DNA of 64,000 nucleotides from Siphlonurus alternatus (GCA_949825025.1 OX463778.1:10096733-10160732); one strand, 5' to 3'. Positions 34,763-63,850 are shown, numbered from the stretch's first letter. Made by a program: numbers and translations. Notes: a model not told the origin generated them from the letters alone.

Positions 34763-37700
34763 TTATTTCGGTCTGCTGCCACAGTCAGTGTTTACGCGAC
34801 AAATATAACGATTTGTATCGTAATTCAGACCAAGGGGACACTCCACTCTGACCCGAAAACTCTTGATGGTGCACTTGTAGTAATGGCGGCAGCTAGTTGG
34901 GTCCTCTTCGTGGCTCAGGGGCTTCAGGCACTTGCCGGGAGGTGCGGTGGAGGGGACTGCGGTGGTTGGAACGGGTAAAGGCAAACTGCAACCGGCGAGA
35001 GCTGTGGCGGTGCATTGTTTCAGAGTCGGACTGAACTCTTGACCTTCGGGACATGCGGATAAAAATGCGTAGGGAGGATTGGGAGGGAGTCCAGGAGCAG
35101 CCATGTTTGGATTAGGAAGACAGACAAGGAAGTTACGACATGCTGAAAGTATAAAGAATTGAGTAAGTTATTTTATTAAATTAACTACATTTTTGAATTA
35201 ATGTGTTAATTTTTTAGAAGTATTAGAAATAGAAATATAAGAAATATTTATTTGGTCATTAGGCAGTATACAGTGATTATATCACAATACAAACATATAG
35301 ATCTTGTCAAGACTTATAATACTACAATAAATCAAAAGCACAATGAATTTTGTTTTCATTAGTTTAAAATTGAAGTTTACCCCCAATTTTTTTTTCTACT
35401 GTTTTAATAACAATAATAACCAATTCCATCGAAGTTAAATTTTGATGTATTATAGATATTGTAAGTAAGAAACCAGTTTCAAAAAACAGATCAAACCTTA
35501 AATTGACACACATGTTAGCTAAGTATTTAGTTTCATAAAATTATCAATGGTTTACGCATTCGATTTATAATCAGAAAGTCGTAAGTTCGATTCCAGGAAC
35601 CACCATTTTTTTTTTTTTTTTTTTTTTTTTGCAAGCATGACGGTAGTTAAAGAACACCCTTGGAGGTCACATTTTCCATGGCATCAACTACTGACCATCC
35701 TGACGAGGGTTTCCATAGTTTTCTTAGTTAAAACTAGGCTGCTGAGATTGATTAATACAGGCCATAGCCGCTTCAATTTGGAAACTATCGGAAAGAACCC
35801 ACAAAATCCCAAACAACGCCACGAAAAGCTTGGAAGTTATAATTTAACGTCACTTGTGACCCGTAAACAACGCCACGAAAAGCTTGGAAGTTATAAATGT
35901 AACGTCACTTGTGACCCGTGACCTACAAAAGGATTCAGTTTAAAAGTAAAAAAATATTTTAAAGAAAAAGGGAATTGAATTGAAATTCAATATCGTAAAT
36001 AAATCCATTTTTTCTGTGTTTAACACATTGTTTGATTAAAAATTTCGATTACACTTACCACATGCAGGCATTGAGAAATTTCCAAATTCAGTAGTGCTAG
36101 GGCATGGGAAATTTCCTTTACATATGGGCTGGTTTGCTGCCTGACCCGGGTAACATTTGTTGGTATCCATGCCGACGCAAAACTTGATGTCCCCTCTAGA
36201 GCACACAAGAATTTTTTTATTATACGGTCCAGATAAGCAGTAAAATATGGCACATGGCGATATGGGCTATAATTATTAAAAGTGTAACAAAGTGAATACT
36301 TTTTTTTACATAATCGGGTACCTAAGAATTGTTTTGGTATCCCTGTGGCTCAATATTTTCGTACGATGTATAATTAATTTACATTTAATTATTTAGTTTG
36401 AAAAGTTAATCCGAAAACCGTTGATTAATTCAAGCCGGCGCGCGGCCTCAGCAGCCGGTAATACGACAAGAAGGGGGCAGGAGGAGGTTCCCACGATTCA
36501 CGGGAGATTATCGTTGTATGATGCAGCAGCTGCTGCGGCCGCGCGTCGGCTTGAATCAACCAATGGTTTTGGGATTTACTTTTGAAACCAAATAATTAAT
36601 TGTAAATTAATTAGACATCGTACAAAAATATTGAGCCACAGGGATAACAAATATAATTCATAGGTACCCGAATGTGCAAAAAAAGTATTCACTTTGGTAC
36701 ACCGTTAAGCAAGGCGGAAGTGTAGTAATGTAATGCACAATGTTAATGTTTCTAGACGTGCCGCATCAGGGGTGTAATGTTCAGTTGTTGCTGATAATTC
36801 CACTCATATATAAACCTGACTCTTTCGGCTATTTCCATAGGTATTATAAATTAATTTTACTATAACATCAATATAATATACTAGCTTGTTTTATGATACA
36901 TACATGCACACAGTTTAACAAGGAAGGGTTTATGCCTGAAAATTTCCGGAAATGACCTAAATTAGGTAGTTTTGTTTTTATTTAGCTTACAATCGGAAGT
37001 AAAAATTGGCAGAAAATGCGTTGTTTTCGGAATTTTTCACAAGTTAAGTCTCGCTTATTAGTACTTCAATTAAAGTATAATATATATTTTTTTTTATTTT
37101 AATTATTCTTACCCTATTTTGTAATTGCTACAACTGGCGTACGAGCGGCTTGTCAGACAGGCATATCCGTTCGCCGAGCTACACATCCCGGTCAACACGT
37201 CTTGTGCACGGATCACGTCCGGCATGTACAGCATCGCCATGCTAGCCACCTGAAAGAATTTTAAGATAAAGTATATACCACATACCGAACAGGGTTTATG
37301 AACATACCTATATACTATGTTTACATGGTGGTGTTTAATACGTAATACCACGCCTATTGCCTTTCTTGAACACGTTAATTAAGGAGGGATGTCATAATAA
37401 TTTAACAATTAAAATCACAAGTACATTATTATGTAGTATATACAGTTTTCATTTCATGCCCCTATTTAGGAAACATTATATAATATCCTTACGTCCAATA
37501 AAAAGGTGTAAAGAGATTCATATTTGAAATACTTGGATATAGGTCTATCTTCAACTTAATTAAATAAGAATTAATTTCAGATATAACAACAACAAAATGA
37601 TGGTATAATTAGTTCTGTCCAATAGTATTTAAGAAACATATTCCTATGAACTTTTGTTGTATTTATATAAAATATATATGAACGACATAAGAAAAATCTT

Positions 37701-38147
37701 GAATATTTAATATGTCGTCGCTTCAGGATGGAAGTTACAAATTAAATTACACAAAAAATAAACATGCAGGAACATGAATTTTAAATATTATGAGCATTGT
37801 AGCTTGAATTTTGTGTGTAGTTATGTGACTTGCATTCTGAGGCAACGGTATACTCTGAGCATGATTATCCACATTTATCCAGCTTTCTCACTAACCACAT
37901 TTATTAGCTATAAGTGCATGTAACAGATTTTTAATGGCATTAAACGTAGTTGGTAAGAAACCTGAATAATTTGTTTCGTGAATCATATCCAGTATGTATA
38001 ATATACTGTATATAATATAGTCGCCGTCGTGCAGAAAGATATATATATATGTATATTTATACTTTTCACTAATGGTCATTTTCTTATCTTTTAAACACGT
38101 TTATTAAAATCAAAAATAATTACCAATATTACAATGAAGTCGTTCAT
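34763..38147 (-). CDS. Divergent secreted CBM14 chitin-binding protein, four exons
   Basis: Exons on the minus strand are 38147-38124, 37249-37113, 36195-36059 and 35142-34763. Phases 0, 2 and 1 match at each join, giving 225 residues. Residues 1 to about 24 form the signal peptide (MNDFIVIL joined to VASMAMLYMPDVIRA). Next comes a Cys-rich module (CSSANGYACLTSRSYASC...FCVGMDTNKC). A CBM14-type domain follows (PACACRNFLVC...CPEGQEFSPTLKQC), then a short Thr/Pro linker (TTAVPSTAPPG) and a last CBM14 domain (KCLKPLSHEEDPTSCRHYYKC...NTDC). It shares the N-terminal Cys-rich plus CBM14 plan with the three tandem copies but is clearly older in divergence. The frame is intact. Role in chitin matrix is inferred. 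Confidence 0.85.
35550..35800 (+). mobile_element. Degraded tRNA-type SINE in intron 3 of the divergent CBM14 gene
   Basis: GTAAGTTCGATTCCAGGAACCACC resembles a tRNA T-arm with a B box and CCA end. A T run follows, then blocks similar to the SINE at 39618-40015 (CATCCTGACGAGGGTTTCC, GGCCATAGCCGCTTC). A short direct repeat (CAACGCCACGAAAAGCTTGGAAG) occurs twice at about 35815 and 35869. Confidence 0.5.
36283..36705. repeat. Foldback MITE in intron 2 of the divergent CBM14 gene
   Basis: AAGTGAATACTTTTTTTTACA with GGTACC words on the left, and TGCAAAAAAAGTATTCACTT on the right. Inner CAAGCCGGCGCGCGGCC pairs with GCCGCGCGTCGGCTTG. Confidence 0.85.
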
Positions 38148-38164
38148 CTTAATAGTCGACTGAA

Positions 38165-38198
38165 ACTGAGCACGATGTCAAATTTTTGCACCTTATAA
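38165..38198 (-). promoter_or_regulatory. TATA box and TCAGT initiator of the divergent CBM14 gene
   Basis: Minus strand TATAAGG (38197-38191) lies 30 bases before TCAGT (38169-38165), the arthropod-type initiator, and 20 bases further is the ATG at 38147. Confidence 0.72.
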
Positions 38199-39617
38199 GC
38201 TACCTTCTTCTTCTCCTTTACCTTCCTTCTTTTAATTAGTCGCAATTTGTGTATTTCCAATAATTATATTCTATTTACTAATTATTTATTTACTAATTGA
38301 AGTCTTTTAAGCTCCGGGTCATGGAACCAATAGCCAGACGAAATAGAAGCTAATTTATTATATAAATAAGTGTATTAGTGTATCTAGAGCACGGAGGCTT
38401 AATATTATGTTCTCTTCATTAAAATGTTTGTTTTAGTTAATTTGTCAAATAACAGTAAAAACGAAACCTTCACCAAATTTATTATAGCAGGAGCATAAAT
38501 ATTTAGGTTTGTTAATCTTGAATTACTAGTTAAAAATAAATGGGAGTAATTAAATGACTGGGAATCAATTTATCCGATTCTTAATTAGTAGTCTGTGTCA
38601 AAAACTTAATATATTGAAGAAAATTACTTCAGAAAGAATAGGGTAAATTAAAAAAATGATATATTTGCTGTAATAAAATAATTTGTGAAATTTGATATAT
38701 ATACATTTATTGAAATCTAATATTTTTATTTACCTACAACCATGCAGATGTCTCCTGACAGTGCCTGCAACTTAATAAACTACCCGTTATTTTCAATAAG
38801 ACTCGATGTTTTCAAATTCAAATAGTTTATTTATATTTACTCATCTTGCTCGACATTATTTATTTTGTTATATAAACAAAAGAATGCGTAAACAACCGTG
38901 CGGTGTTGGTAAACAAATTACCTTCGTCACTTCTTGCAGGGTATAATCTCTTGAAGAAGAAGTAAGGTCATGCACGCAGGTCTTTTTTTTTTCCTCTTCG
39001 CTTAAAGTGAGGATGAAATGAAGACAATATTTCTAACATTTTATGCTCAAGAAGAGGGAAAAAAAAATGCAATCTCGCTTTTTTCCCTTCCCCCCCCTAA
39101 ATTGGTGCAAAATAAGAGGAAATTAGGAGAGCTTAATTTTAGCAAATTAAGGATAAAATTTATTTCAACTCGCGCTTATTCGTGCATGGTCAAATCTGTA
39201 ACTGCATATATGAAGAATTATGACAAAAAGTGTACGTATTATACACTGGAAACAATTAAATTAGGAATAGAATTTGATTATGATTTTTTTTCTATATACC
39301 TACATGATAAGATTTTCAGAATTCTTTTACAGTTAATGTTAATATAAAAAAACATGAAAATAATTATTATAATGCAATCAACTATGAATTCGTGTATAAA
39401 TTTGTTATCTTATTTCTTGACTTAATTACAACATTTGACAATGATGGTGCAAAATAATTAAGTTCGTCTTAAAATTAATTTATACCACCAAAAACAATCA
39501 GGTACTTCGCCGCGTACTTCAATTGTTTACTTATCTACTGATCAGATGATGAAAAAACAGTAAAATAAAGGTAAAAAAAAATGAAATAGTTTTTATAAAT
39601 TGTTTCCTACATGAACT
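38199..39617. other. Intergenic, no gene seen
   Basis: AT-rich. A 109-codon frame at 39018-39347 was examined: it has no domain, no splice context and background codon usage, so it is not called. Confidence 0.45.
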
Positions 39618-40015
39618 TACAGAGCAGCGTACCATAGTGGTTTGATCTCTGCCTATCGCTCGGGAGACCCAGGATCGCGTCCTGCCTTGGCTCAGGTGAC
39701 TTTTCGTCTTTTCGAGCTGAGGTATGGCAGTGTGTTCTGGTAAGTTCCCGAGAGATGGCATGTATGTTCTTCCACTATACTGCCTGTATTCGGGAGGTGT
39801 TGAAGGTCATTTCCTTTGGTACCGTCTGCCTCGATGATGGTTTCCCATCGTCACTCCCAGGCAAATGCCGGGGCAGTTCCTAACACAAGGCCACGGCCGC
39901 CTCCTTTCCTATCAATTCTTCCAACTGTTGTTAATACTGTTGTTAAGTTTGAATGCTTACACTAATAGCAGAATATGCTGTAGTAAGCTAACACTGTAAT
40001 AAATAAATAAAACTT
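39618..40015 (+). mobile_element. tRNA-derived SINE with AATAAATAAATA tail
   Basis: Head GCAGCGTACCATAGTGG...GGATCGCGTCCTGCC fits a tRNA A box and B box. The body contains GATGGTTTCCCATCGTC, GGCAAATGCCGGGGCAGTTCC and AAGGCCACGGCCGCCTCC, a tail I associate with arthropod SINEs. The 3' end is an AATAAATAAATAAAA tract. Confidence 0.72.
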
Positions 40016-40056
40016 GCAAAAATTCCTACACATTAAATTTGCACACAGATCGAGAG

Positions 40057-40087
40057 TATATAAGCACATGCAAGATCCCAGGTCACT
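40057..40087 (+). promoter_or_regulatory. TATA box and possible initiator for the lysozyme gene
   Basis: TATATAAG at 40057-40064 is followed 28 bases on by GTCACTTT (40082-40089). The MITE at 40091-40411 starts immediately afterwards, so it would occupy the 5' UTR. Confidence 0.5.
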
Positions 40088-40090
40088 TTA

Positions 40091-40411
40091 AATAGAATAT
40101 CGACCTCAACATTTTTTTATTGCAGAAATGGATAGAACGTGCAAAGTTATGCTACCTTGATTTTTTTCAGATTTTTTTGAGCTCGGGAACTATTTTTAAA
40201 AAATTATTCAAAGTCCTTTTTGTATTGTCACGCGGCGGCAAGTCCTATCTTTTTCTTAAGGAGCGGCGTCTCGTGACGTCACAAAAAGAACTTTCAATAA
40301 TTTTTTAAAAATAGTTCCCGTGCTCTAAAAAATCTGAAAAAAATTAGGGTAGCATAACTTTGCACGCTCTATCCATTTCTGCAATTAAAAAAAAATGAGT
40401 TCGATACTCCA
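40091..40411. repeat. Hairpin MITE between lysozyme TATA box and ATG
   Basis: Arms run from TATCGACCTCAACATTTTTT to AAAAAATGAGTTCGATACTCC, with ATTGCAGAAATGGATAG mirrored and CGTGACGTCACAAAAAG near the apex. Same family as 2474-2796. The lysozyme start codon is 11 bases downstream. Confidence 0.88.
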
Positions 40412-40421
40412 TTGATACAAG

Positions 40422-41623
40422 ATGACATCTGCTCGCTGCCTTGTGATCCTGGCTCTGGTTGCACTGGTGGGCACTGGCCATGGCAAGATCTTTGACCGCT
40501 GTGAGCTGGTATATGAACTGCGGCGTCGGGGTACTAACGTGCCTTCCACCTGGACACCTTCTACGAGTCGAGTTACAACACCGCGGCCATCAGACCCGCC
40601 AACACCGATGGATCACGTGACCATGGTCTGTGGCAGATCAATGACAGATACTGGTGCTCAACGGTCAGTGTATTGAATTAACCCTTGTATTACCTGGGGG
40701 AGGTCGAAACGAACTACAACTTTTTTTTAAAAACCGTGTAAAAGACTGCACGATTAAAAAAAAAAAGCTGGAATAATTTTTTTCCAAATCTTTAAAAAAA
40801 ATTGAAAGAGCATAGACATTTAACTAGTTGATCATATTGATCCCTCTCCCCTTGATATAGCATGAGGCAAAAAACAAATTGGTAAACTGACGTATTGTTA
40901 ATGAATCCAATTAATCATTTTAATGTATAGTATAGGCATAAAATTTGTAATATAATTGGTCATATTTAGCTATATAATGTATTGACAGACTGGGAACAAA
41001 GATATATACATATTATTATAATATGTAGAAGCATTATATATACTGTATATATAATATATATATATTAATATTGATAAAATGTGTATTATATAATATATTG
41101 TTTATTTTTCACTGATGATACATATTATATTTTAATGAAAAAAAGGTTTTAAAATTTACTAAGCTAGGCAATAACTATACAGTATTTACAAAATATAGTA
41201 AAATTACAAGTACTGAAGGGGTCATATGAAGTATCATCTATTTGTTTATATCATGGTATCGGCAACTATACGTGTATTGAATTTATGAAGTGAATGTCAG
41301 TCGGTATGTCTCTTCTTATCACTCATCTTGATGCCAAACGATTTTTATGACGCCAGCCATATAAGGTTATACGATCCCGGGGGTACACGATCATATTCTA
41401 AAAAGAGGGCATTATAATTAATAAGTGAGTTTGTATGTTTCATTCAGACCGGAGTTGGTGGGGACTGCAACGTCGACTGCACCACTCTGCGCACCGATGA
41501 CGTCACCCAGGTCTTCATTTGCGCCAACTTCATTGAGCAGCGCCAGGGCTTCAGCGCGTGCGGTCCGTCTGGAGTCGATGTAGTAACGCTGAAAATGAAG
41601 GCTCCTGGCTCGCGGGCTGCTAG
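40422..41623 (+). pseudogene. C-type lysozyme (GH22), two exons, twice frameshifted
   Basis: Exon 1 (40422-40663) starts with a signal peptide (MTSARCLVILALVALVGTGHG) and the lysozyme N-terminus KIFDRCELVYELRRRG. A shift after STWT, apparently a loss of about 7 bases, removes the second cysteine. The other frame then gives [11 protein letters not shown] and [19 protein letters not shown], where Glu35 and Asp52 equivalents are kept. A GTCAGT donor and CAG acceptor lead to exon 2 (41448-41623): GGDCNVDCTTLRTDDVTQ, then GFSA, a 2-base insertion, and VWSRC...SWLAGC to the stop. Lysozymes cleave peptidoglycan. Seven of eight conserved cysteines remain across the shifted frames. Either a young pseudogene or two assembly indels; the MITE in the 5' leader favours decay. 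Divergently placed from the CBM14 genes. Confidence 0.82.
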
Positions 41624-42960
41624 TGTGTACCTGCCAAGGATGTTGTATATTATTAAACCTTGGCAAAACCCTTGGTTATATATACCTGCATTATAAAAAA
41701 CATTGATAATAAAAATAGTGCGTACGTGTTACAACTTGTAGTTTTAATCACGCTTGTTCACTCTGTAGTTTTAAATATATAGGTAATTATTTATTCACAA
41801 TATTGAAACAATAATTAATAATAATAATTATTGTTATAGTCACAATAAAATATATTATCAATGATAGTCAATATATTAAATGAAAAAGCTATATCTGTGA
41901 CTATTATTATAAAGTGTTGGGTTTCAATGAATATTTGAGATGAAATTTACATTCGGAGTCTGTTATTTCATTATCTCAGTTCATTGTTATTAACCCAGTT
42001 AATGATTCCAAATGACAAGTGCGGATACACATAAGCATTACAGCATAATAAACTGATAATATAGTTTCTTGTGATACATTATTCCTTATTGTATATATTT
42101 TTTATATAACATGAAATTAGATGAATTAATTTTTTTACTTACTTTCATGCATTAACATAATATAATGATATTAATTTCTACAACAATTTGTGTTTGGCCC
42201 TAGAGATCCTCATCTCCCCACTCCCTTCTCAAAAGCCGTCAGTCACTGCTGGCTTTAAGTAATTAAAATTAAATTTAATTAACGCGGAAGTTTTATGCGT
42301 GGTTTTGCGGTTCCCCGCTTATCCTGTATGCAAGCTGTAAAATCAGGAAGTAAATCAAGAAACCAATTAAGAATGACTGCATGCATTATTTATGTAACGG
42401 TCAGTTTAAGTGCTACATAGGGTGCAAATTTAACCCCCAGTCGGCTATAACATTTCTTCATCTCGATCTGGTGGTTGACACCTCGGCTTGGCTCAAGTAA
42501 GTAACAAGTACAGTCTGCTGCACAAAAGAAATGGAATAATAAACGTTTACTTTGTTTAGATAGAACACCCTTAAACCCAATAATGCAGATAGTATATACT
42601 GCTAACAACCCTCTATCTCCTAACTTCAAAACTTCAAACAAGGAATATGTTATTGCATGATTATTATATAATTTTTTTTTTTTTTAAATCCAATTTCTAT
42701 AATATGTAAATGCGGTAATATCTCTACAAGACTGTGCGGAATTTAAATTTAAAGAGCAAGATTGAATTATGAATCATATTATATAACGGCCCTTATCAAG
42801 AATAGAAGTTTTCTTGGGGCCAATGGTAATAAAAAAATTAAGGCGGGGGAAATTTTGTTATTGCCCATGTTAAATTCAAAATTATAACCTCTTTCTTCCC
42901 CTTCTTAGATCCGCTCTCACCGTACATTCTTCAAAAAATGTCAAGTAAAATTATATTTGA
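41624..42960. other. Intergenic between lysozyme and receptor
   Basis: AT-rich, with a remnant of the G/C-run element near 42815-42920 (GCCCATGTTAAATTC, TTCTTAGATCCGC). No other exon is recognised. Confidence 0.5.
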
Positions 42961-42961
42961 A

Positions 42962-42985
42962 TATAAAAATCATTTAATATTTCAG
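42962..42985 (+). promoter_or_regulatory. Possible TATA and initiator, or a splice acceptor, before the receptor ATG
   Basis: TATAAAAA at 42962 and TTTCAGGAG at 42981 lie 21 bases before the ATG. The spacing is short for a TATA promoter, and TTTCAG could instead be the acceptor of a 5' UTR intron. Undecided. Confidence 0.35.
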
Positions 42986-43005
42986 GAGAAAGCCTTCCTA
43001 TCACG

Positions 43006-59324
<16,319 letters not shown>

Positions 59325-59915
59325 AGAAGAAATTGTATCCACTTGATTTTTGGAAGCCATCATTGTTTTAAATTACATATACGGAAAAATGCGTCAAAAA
59401 ATTAAGCAACTGTTCGACCAACGCTATAAAGCTAAATATATTTTTAAAGGGGAAAAACCAATTTAATTACTTTTCAATATCAGAGTTGATAAGATTCTGT
59501 CAATTAAGCGACGAATCAAACGCTGTTTCCGCAAGCTCAAAGATATATAGCTGCCAAGCTGTAATATAATACATTATAATACGTATATATTATATATTAT
59601 AGCAAATTATTTAGCGGAAACACATTTAAGTTCTTGCATTAAAATTCTATTTTCTTTTTACGTCATTATCGTCCCAGCAATAGGCCGGGCATATTTACTA
59701 GATAGAAAACATTGCCGTTATTGAATGTTGGAGAAATTGTGTCAAAATAAAAAAAATTATATGCCAGTAGATTGGATAGATTTTTTTTTTTTTTTTTTAC
59801 TTTTATCAAAACCATAATATCTTTTGATTTGCACTCGTATAAAAATGATGTGTGAATGCCACAGAGCCTTTACTTCCAGTGACATAAATATAATTAATAT
59901 ATAGAATGATATATT
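59325..59915 (+). other. 3' flank of the receptor gene
   Basis: No coding signal. An AATAAA word at about 59747 is a plausible polyadenylation signal, 420 bases past the stop. Confidence 0.4.
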
Positions 59916-61740
59916 AAATTCAATTCAATTCAATTCTTTTATTTAACCACTGGTTATACAAGTACAACATGGGTTACGTCATTTTAACAAAAAAAAAACA
60001 GTTACAACAAGACAATAATACATAAACGCAAATAACCAACAATAGCACTTCCTAATAAATTAAATCTACAAAATAACACTGGATAAAACACTTTCAGGCA
60101 TCTTATTACTAAAATACAACTTCACAGAATAAATTTCACTATGAATAAGAATGTTTTTCAATTTGTTTTTAAATAGTTTTTCACTATCAATTTCCCTCAA
60201 ACTTAATGGTAAAAAGTCATAGATTTTGGCTGTCTGATAAGCAGAACTTTTTTCTAATAAACTTGAAGCGTGAGCTTCAGAAACAATTTTATTTTTATTT
60301 CTGGTATTATAAGAATGTAATTCACTATTATGTATATACAGGTCAGGATATTTCTTTTTAAACATAGCACAGTTTAAAATATACATACTAGGCAATGTTA
60401 ACATTTTAAGCTTTTTGAAATGTCCAACACATGAATCATGCTTCTTAAAGCGTAAAATAGTTCTAAGAGCTCGTTTCTGTAATATATACGAATAGCCTGT
60501 TTAAATGGTTTGGATAACTACCCCAAAAAATTAAGCCATATGCTAAGTGAGAATAGACATATGCATAATATATTGAAAGTAACGTATCTTGAGAAACGTA
60601 ATCTCTTATTAAATAAAGAGCAAAATTAGCTTGATTAATTTTTTTACAAACTTCATCAATATGAATACTCCAATCTAATGATTCATGAATATTAATACCA
60701 AGAAATTTAATATTTTGTACCCTTTTAATTAATCCTGTTTCGGATTTAATATAATAACTGCGATCTGGTTCATTCCTTTGTGAATGAAATTGTATGAAAA
60801 AAGTTTTGTTTGTATTCAAAAGTAACCTATTATTTTCACACCAGGATTCAACTTCTCGCACCACTATATTAGCTTTATAAATTCTTTTTCATTATCAGCT
60901 GATACTATCGCAGTTATATCATCTGCAAATTTTATAATGTCAGTAAAAGTTACTTTTTCAGACAGATCATTTGTCCCAACACTAAATAGGGTAGGAGAAA
61001 ATTTTCCACCCTGAGGCACCCCTAACGAAATATGTTGGGTCGTGGATTTGCAGTCAAGTTTAACGTATTGAGTTCGGTCAGAAAGATATGACTGCAAAAG
61101 AGTTAAGCTATTTGTGTCACAACCGAGAGTCAATAATTTAGTAAGTAAAATATTTTTATCAACGCTATCGAAAGCCTTTGATAGATCAAAAGATATAGCT
61201 ATACTCAATTTTTTTGAATCCAAATTTTTATATATTGGATTCAATAGTGCGTATGTCGCAGTTATAGTAGATTTATTTTTTAAGAATCCATGTTCGCAAT
61301 TTGAAATTCATTTATTTTCAATTCTATAATCCATTATTTGATCGTCTAAAACTTTTTCAAAAACTTTACCAAACACAGATGACGATGAAATAGCTCTATG
61401 ATTATTTAATAAATTAAATTAACCTTTCTTATCTTTCATTAGCGGATAAACTACAGATTCTTTTAATATCAAGGGAAATAAAGCATCATTAATAGAATGA
61501 TTTATTAATGATGTAAGAGGTACACATAAAACTTCAGCACAATATTTTAATACCGTGTAAGGTACTTCGTCAGGTCCCGCTGCTTTTTTATTAGGTAGTG
61601 ATTTAATTATTTTAAGAATATATTTAGAATTGACTTGCTGAAAGCTAAAATGACTTCTATTTAGAATATTTGTGTTACTATTAATAGGTATTATAAATTC
61701 ATGACTTGGCTGCGGGTACTTTTTTATTAAATGGTATCAT
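59916..61740 (-). mobile_element. 5'-truncated non-LTR retrotransposon with decayed reverse transcriptase
   Basis: Minus strand. From 61600 down: KAAGPDEVPYTVLKYCAEV, then after a break FDLSKAFDSVD (61200 region, RT block A), GVPQGGKFSPTLF (block B) and KFADDITAIVSADN (catalytic FADD). The thumb follows (LNTNKTFFIQFHS, FLGINIHESLDWSIHID), and then the C-terminal region to 60066. Frameshifts at about 60864, 60460 and 61300 break it. The 3' end carries an ATTGA repeat (plus strand ATTCAATTCAATTCAATTC at 59918-59936) instead of poly-A. No endonuclease domain is present. The family looks like a CR1/Rex/jockey-group element; which one is not decided. Confidence 0.82.
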
Positions 61741-62074
61741 TTCCATTTATAATCTACTAAAAAGGTGTTTAAAAGATATGTTGTGATCTTATTGAATTGG
61801 TAATAAAATAATGGAAATTGTACATGCAGATAAATTTAAAACATATTTATTTTTATTTATAATTACTTTGTAATTATAATTAATAATGTATAACATAATG
61901 ATTTTGGATATGTGCTAGAGTATATAGTGGCTATAAAACGGTCTACATTTATTATACATAATTATATAATATGGAAATTTTCTAAGAATCAATTAAAGAA
62001 TTCTTTTTATGAATCTACGTATTGTGTAAAATAAGTGAAATTTAATATTTGTTTATTAAGTGTAACTACAATTA
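61741..62074. other. Intergenic, no gene seen
   Basis: AT-rich with nothing recognised. Confidence 0.5.
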
Positions 62075-62238
62075 TGGGTGCGATTCACGAAGAAGTTAGC
62101 CAGGTTTCTAACCACGTTTAGCTTAATCACGTTTAACTAGGTGATTTAACGTACACGTAAAACAAGTATAGTTAAACGTGATTATATAAGCTAAACGTGG
62201 TTAGAAACCTGGCTAAATGCTTCGTGAATCGCACCCAT
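62075..62238. repeat. Palindromic MITE, GGGYGCGATTCACGA family, copy E
   Basis: GGGTGCGATTCACGAAGAAGTTAGCC mirrored as GGCTAAATGCTTCGTGAATCGCACCC, flanked by AT. Confidence 0.9.
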
Positions 62239-63350
62239 TTACTGTTTATCTTCTATAACAAATTAATTACTAAATATTTTAACATGTTTTGCTATCTTGC
62301 CAGAAACTATATATTAACGTTATCCGAATACAAGTTTTTTAAACTTTTGAGGGTTACTTTACAATATTTTTGTTTTATATTATTAATTATTATAATTATG
62401 TTACATATAAAATATGTTTTTTCTGAATAAACTAAGAAAAATGATCTCTTTTCATTACTTATTATTTATAGTATTTTGTTTATATAGGTGTGATTTTTAA
62501 TTTTTATGTGTGATCAGCATGATCTGGCTTGTCTTCAGTCCATTCCTCAAATTGATCTGCCAATCAGCCCATCAGATACTTCTGACTACGGTAGTACATT
62601 TGTAATTTCGACTGGATATCAATATTTTTCTCTGCATAAATAGTACACAATGACTTCATACATTAATTCTTTGCCCTATATAAGACGAATGCCCATATTA
62701 AATTTAATTATAAAATTAAAAATTGCATTCACTTTTCATGAGAAAATCTTATTTAATAGAGATTTAATGCAGATCAGGTTGCAGGAGTATAAGCCTAATT
62801 AAGTCAATGGCGCAATAATAGCCATGTATATTATATAATACGTACACAGCGCTCATGCACCTTTGCGTCGGAGGAATAGGAGGCATGCATGATGTTTCAT
62901 GCAATGTTGAACTAGATCGGAGTTGGTAAGGGGGTGGGTAATACTTAATTACCATAATTTTATAAATTTCATGATCTTCTAGGGGAAGCGATCGCCCTCA
63001 TTATAACCCTTACCTCCCCATTGGATAAATAGATTTATTACATTCTGTAGGCCATACATGTCACATAAATCATTACAAAAACACAATTAAACAACTTAAT
63101 TAAAATAATCTTAAACATCTTAAAAAATGTTATTCATTAAATATGTATAAAGCTGCTTTTTAAATGTTGACAAATTTTCCTCATTTTTTTTTTCTCATAA
63201 TTTCTGGCAAGGCATTAAATACGAAACGTAAAGAAATCTGCGGAGAATTTTATTAAAATATTGATCTTTATATATTTATATACTCTATACTGTGACTTAA
63301 GTTTATTTTTCATTCTGTTCTGTGGACAAGCAGCTATGGGGGTTATAGTG

Positions 63351-63443
<93 letters not shown>

Positions 63444-63850
63444 CTCTCAACATGTAAATATAAAATATTTAATATATTATAAATTATATAATAAGTAACC
63501 ATTCCTCCATATCATCTGTCAAATATAATAGCTTCTTGTGACTTTTAGAAGAAACATACAATTATATGAGTAAAATAAAAATAAAAAAAGAGAAAAATGT
63601 TTGTAATAATTAATATTTGAGTTTTAATTTTTCCTTTTGTTAACAATTTTATAAAGAAGGAACAAAGATGTTAAATTTAACATCGGGAATTTCAGAGAGT
63701 GGCATTCGCCTGTGAGTTTCCCCAAGGAGGGATCACGCCACTTCCGAAAATAAGTGATAAGAATGCATAATCCATTTTGCAACCGCAAAAAAAAAAAAAA
63801 AAAAAAAAAGTGTAAGTCACATTCGAATAAATATAATTCTTGTTCCGCAG
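62239..63850. other. Intergenic, or intron 1 of a second receptor copy
   Basis: AT-rich, with a (TA)n tract at 63353-63441. I could not find a signal-peptide exon for the second receptor copy here; if it exists it is further upstream, diverged, or lost. Confidence 0.45.
63353..63441. repeat. (TA)n microsatellite
   Basis: Two TA runs separated by a short GTATATATAACA interruption. Confidence 0.95.

Noticed and set aside
39018..39347. 109-codon open frame
   Set aside because: AT-rich codon use unlike the real exons, no domain, no splice context.
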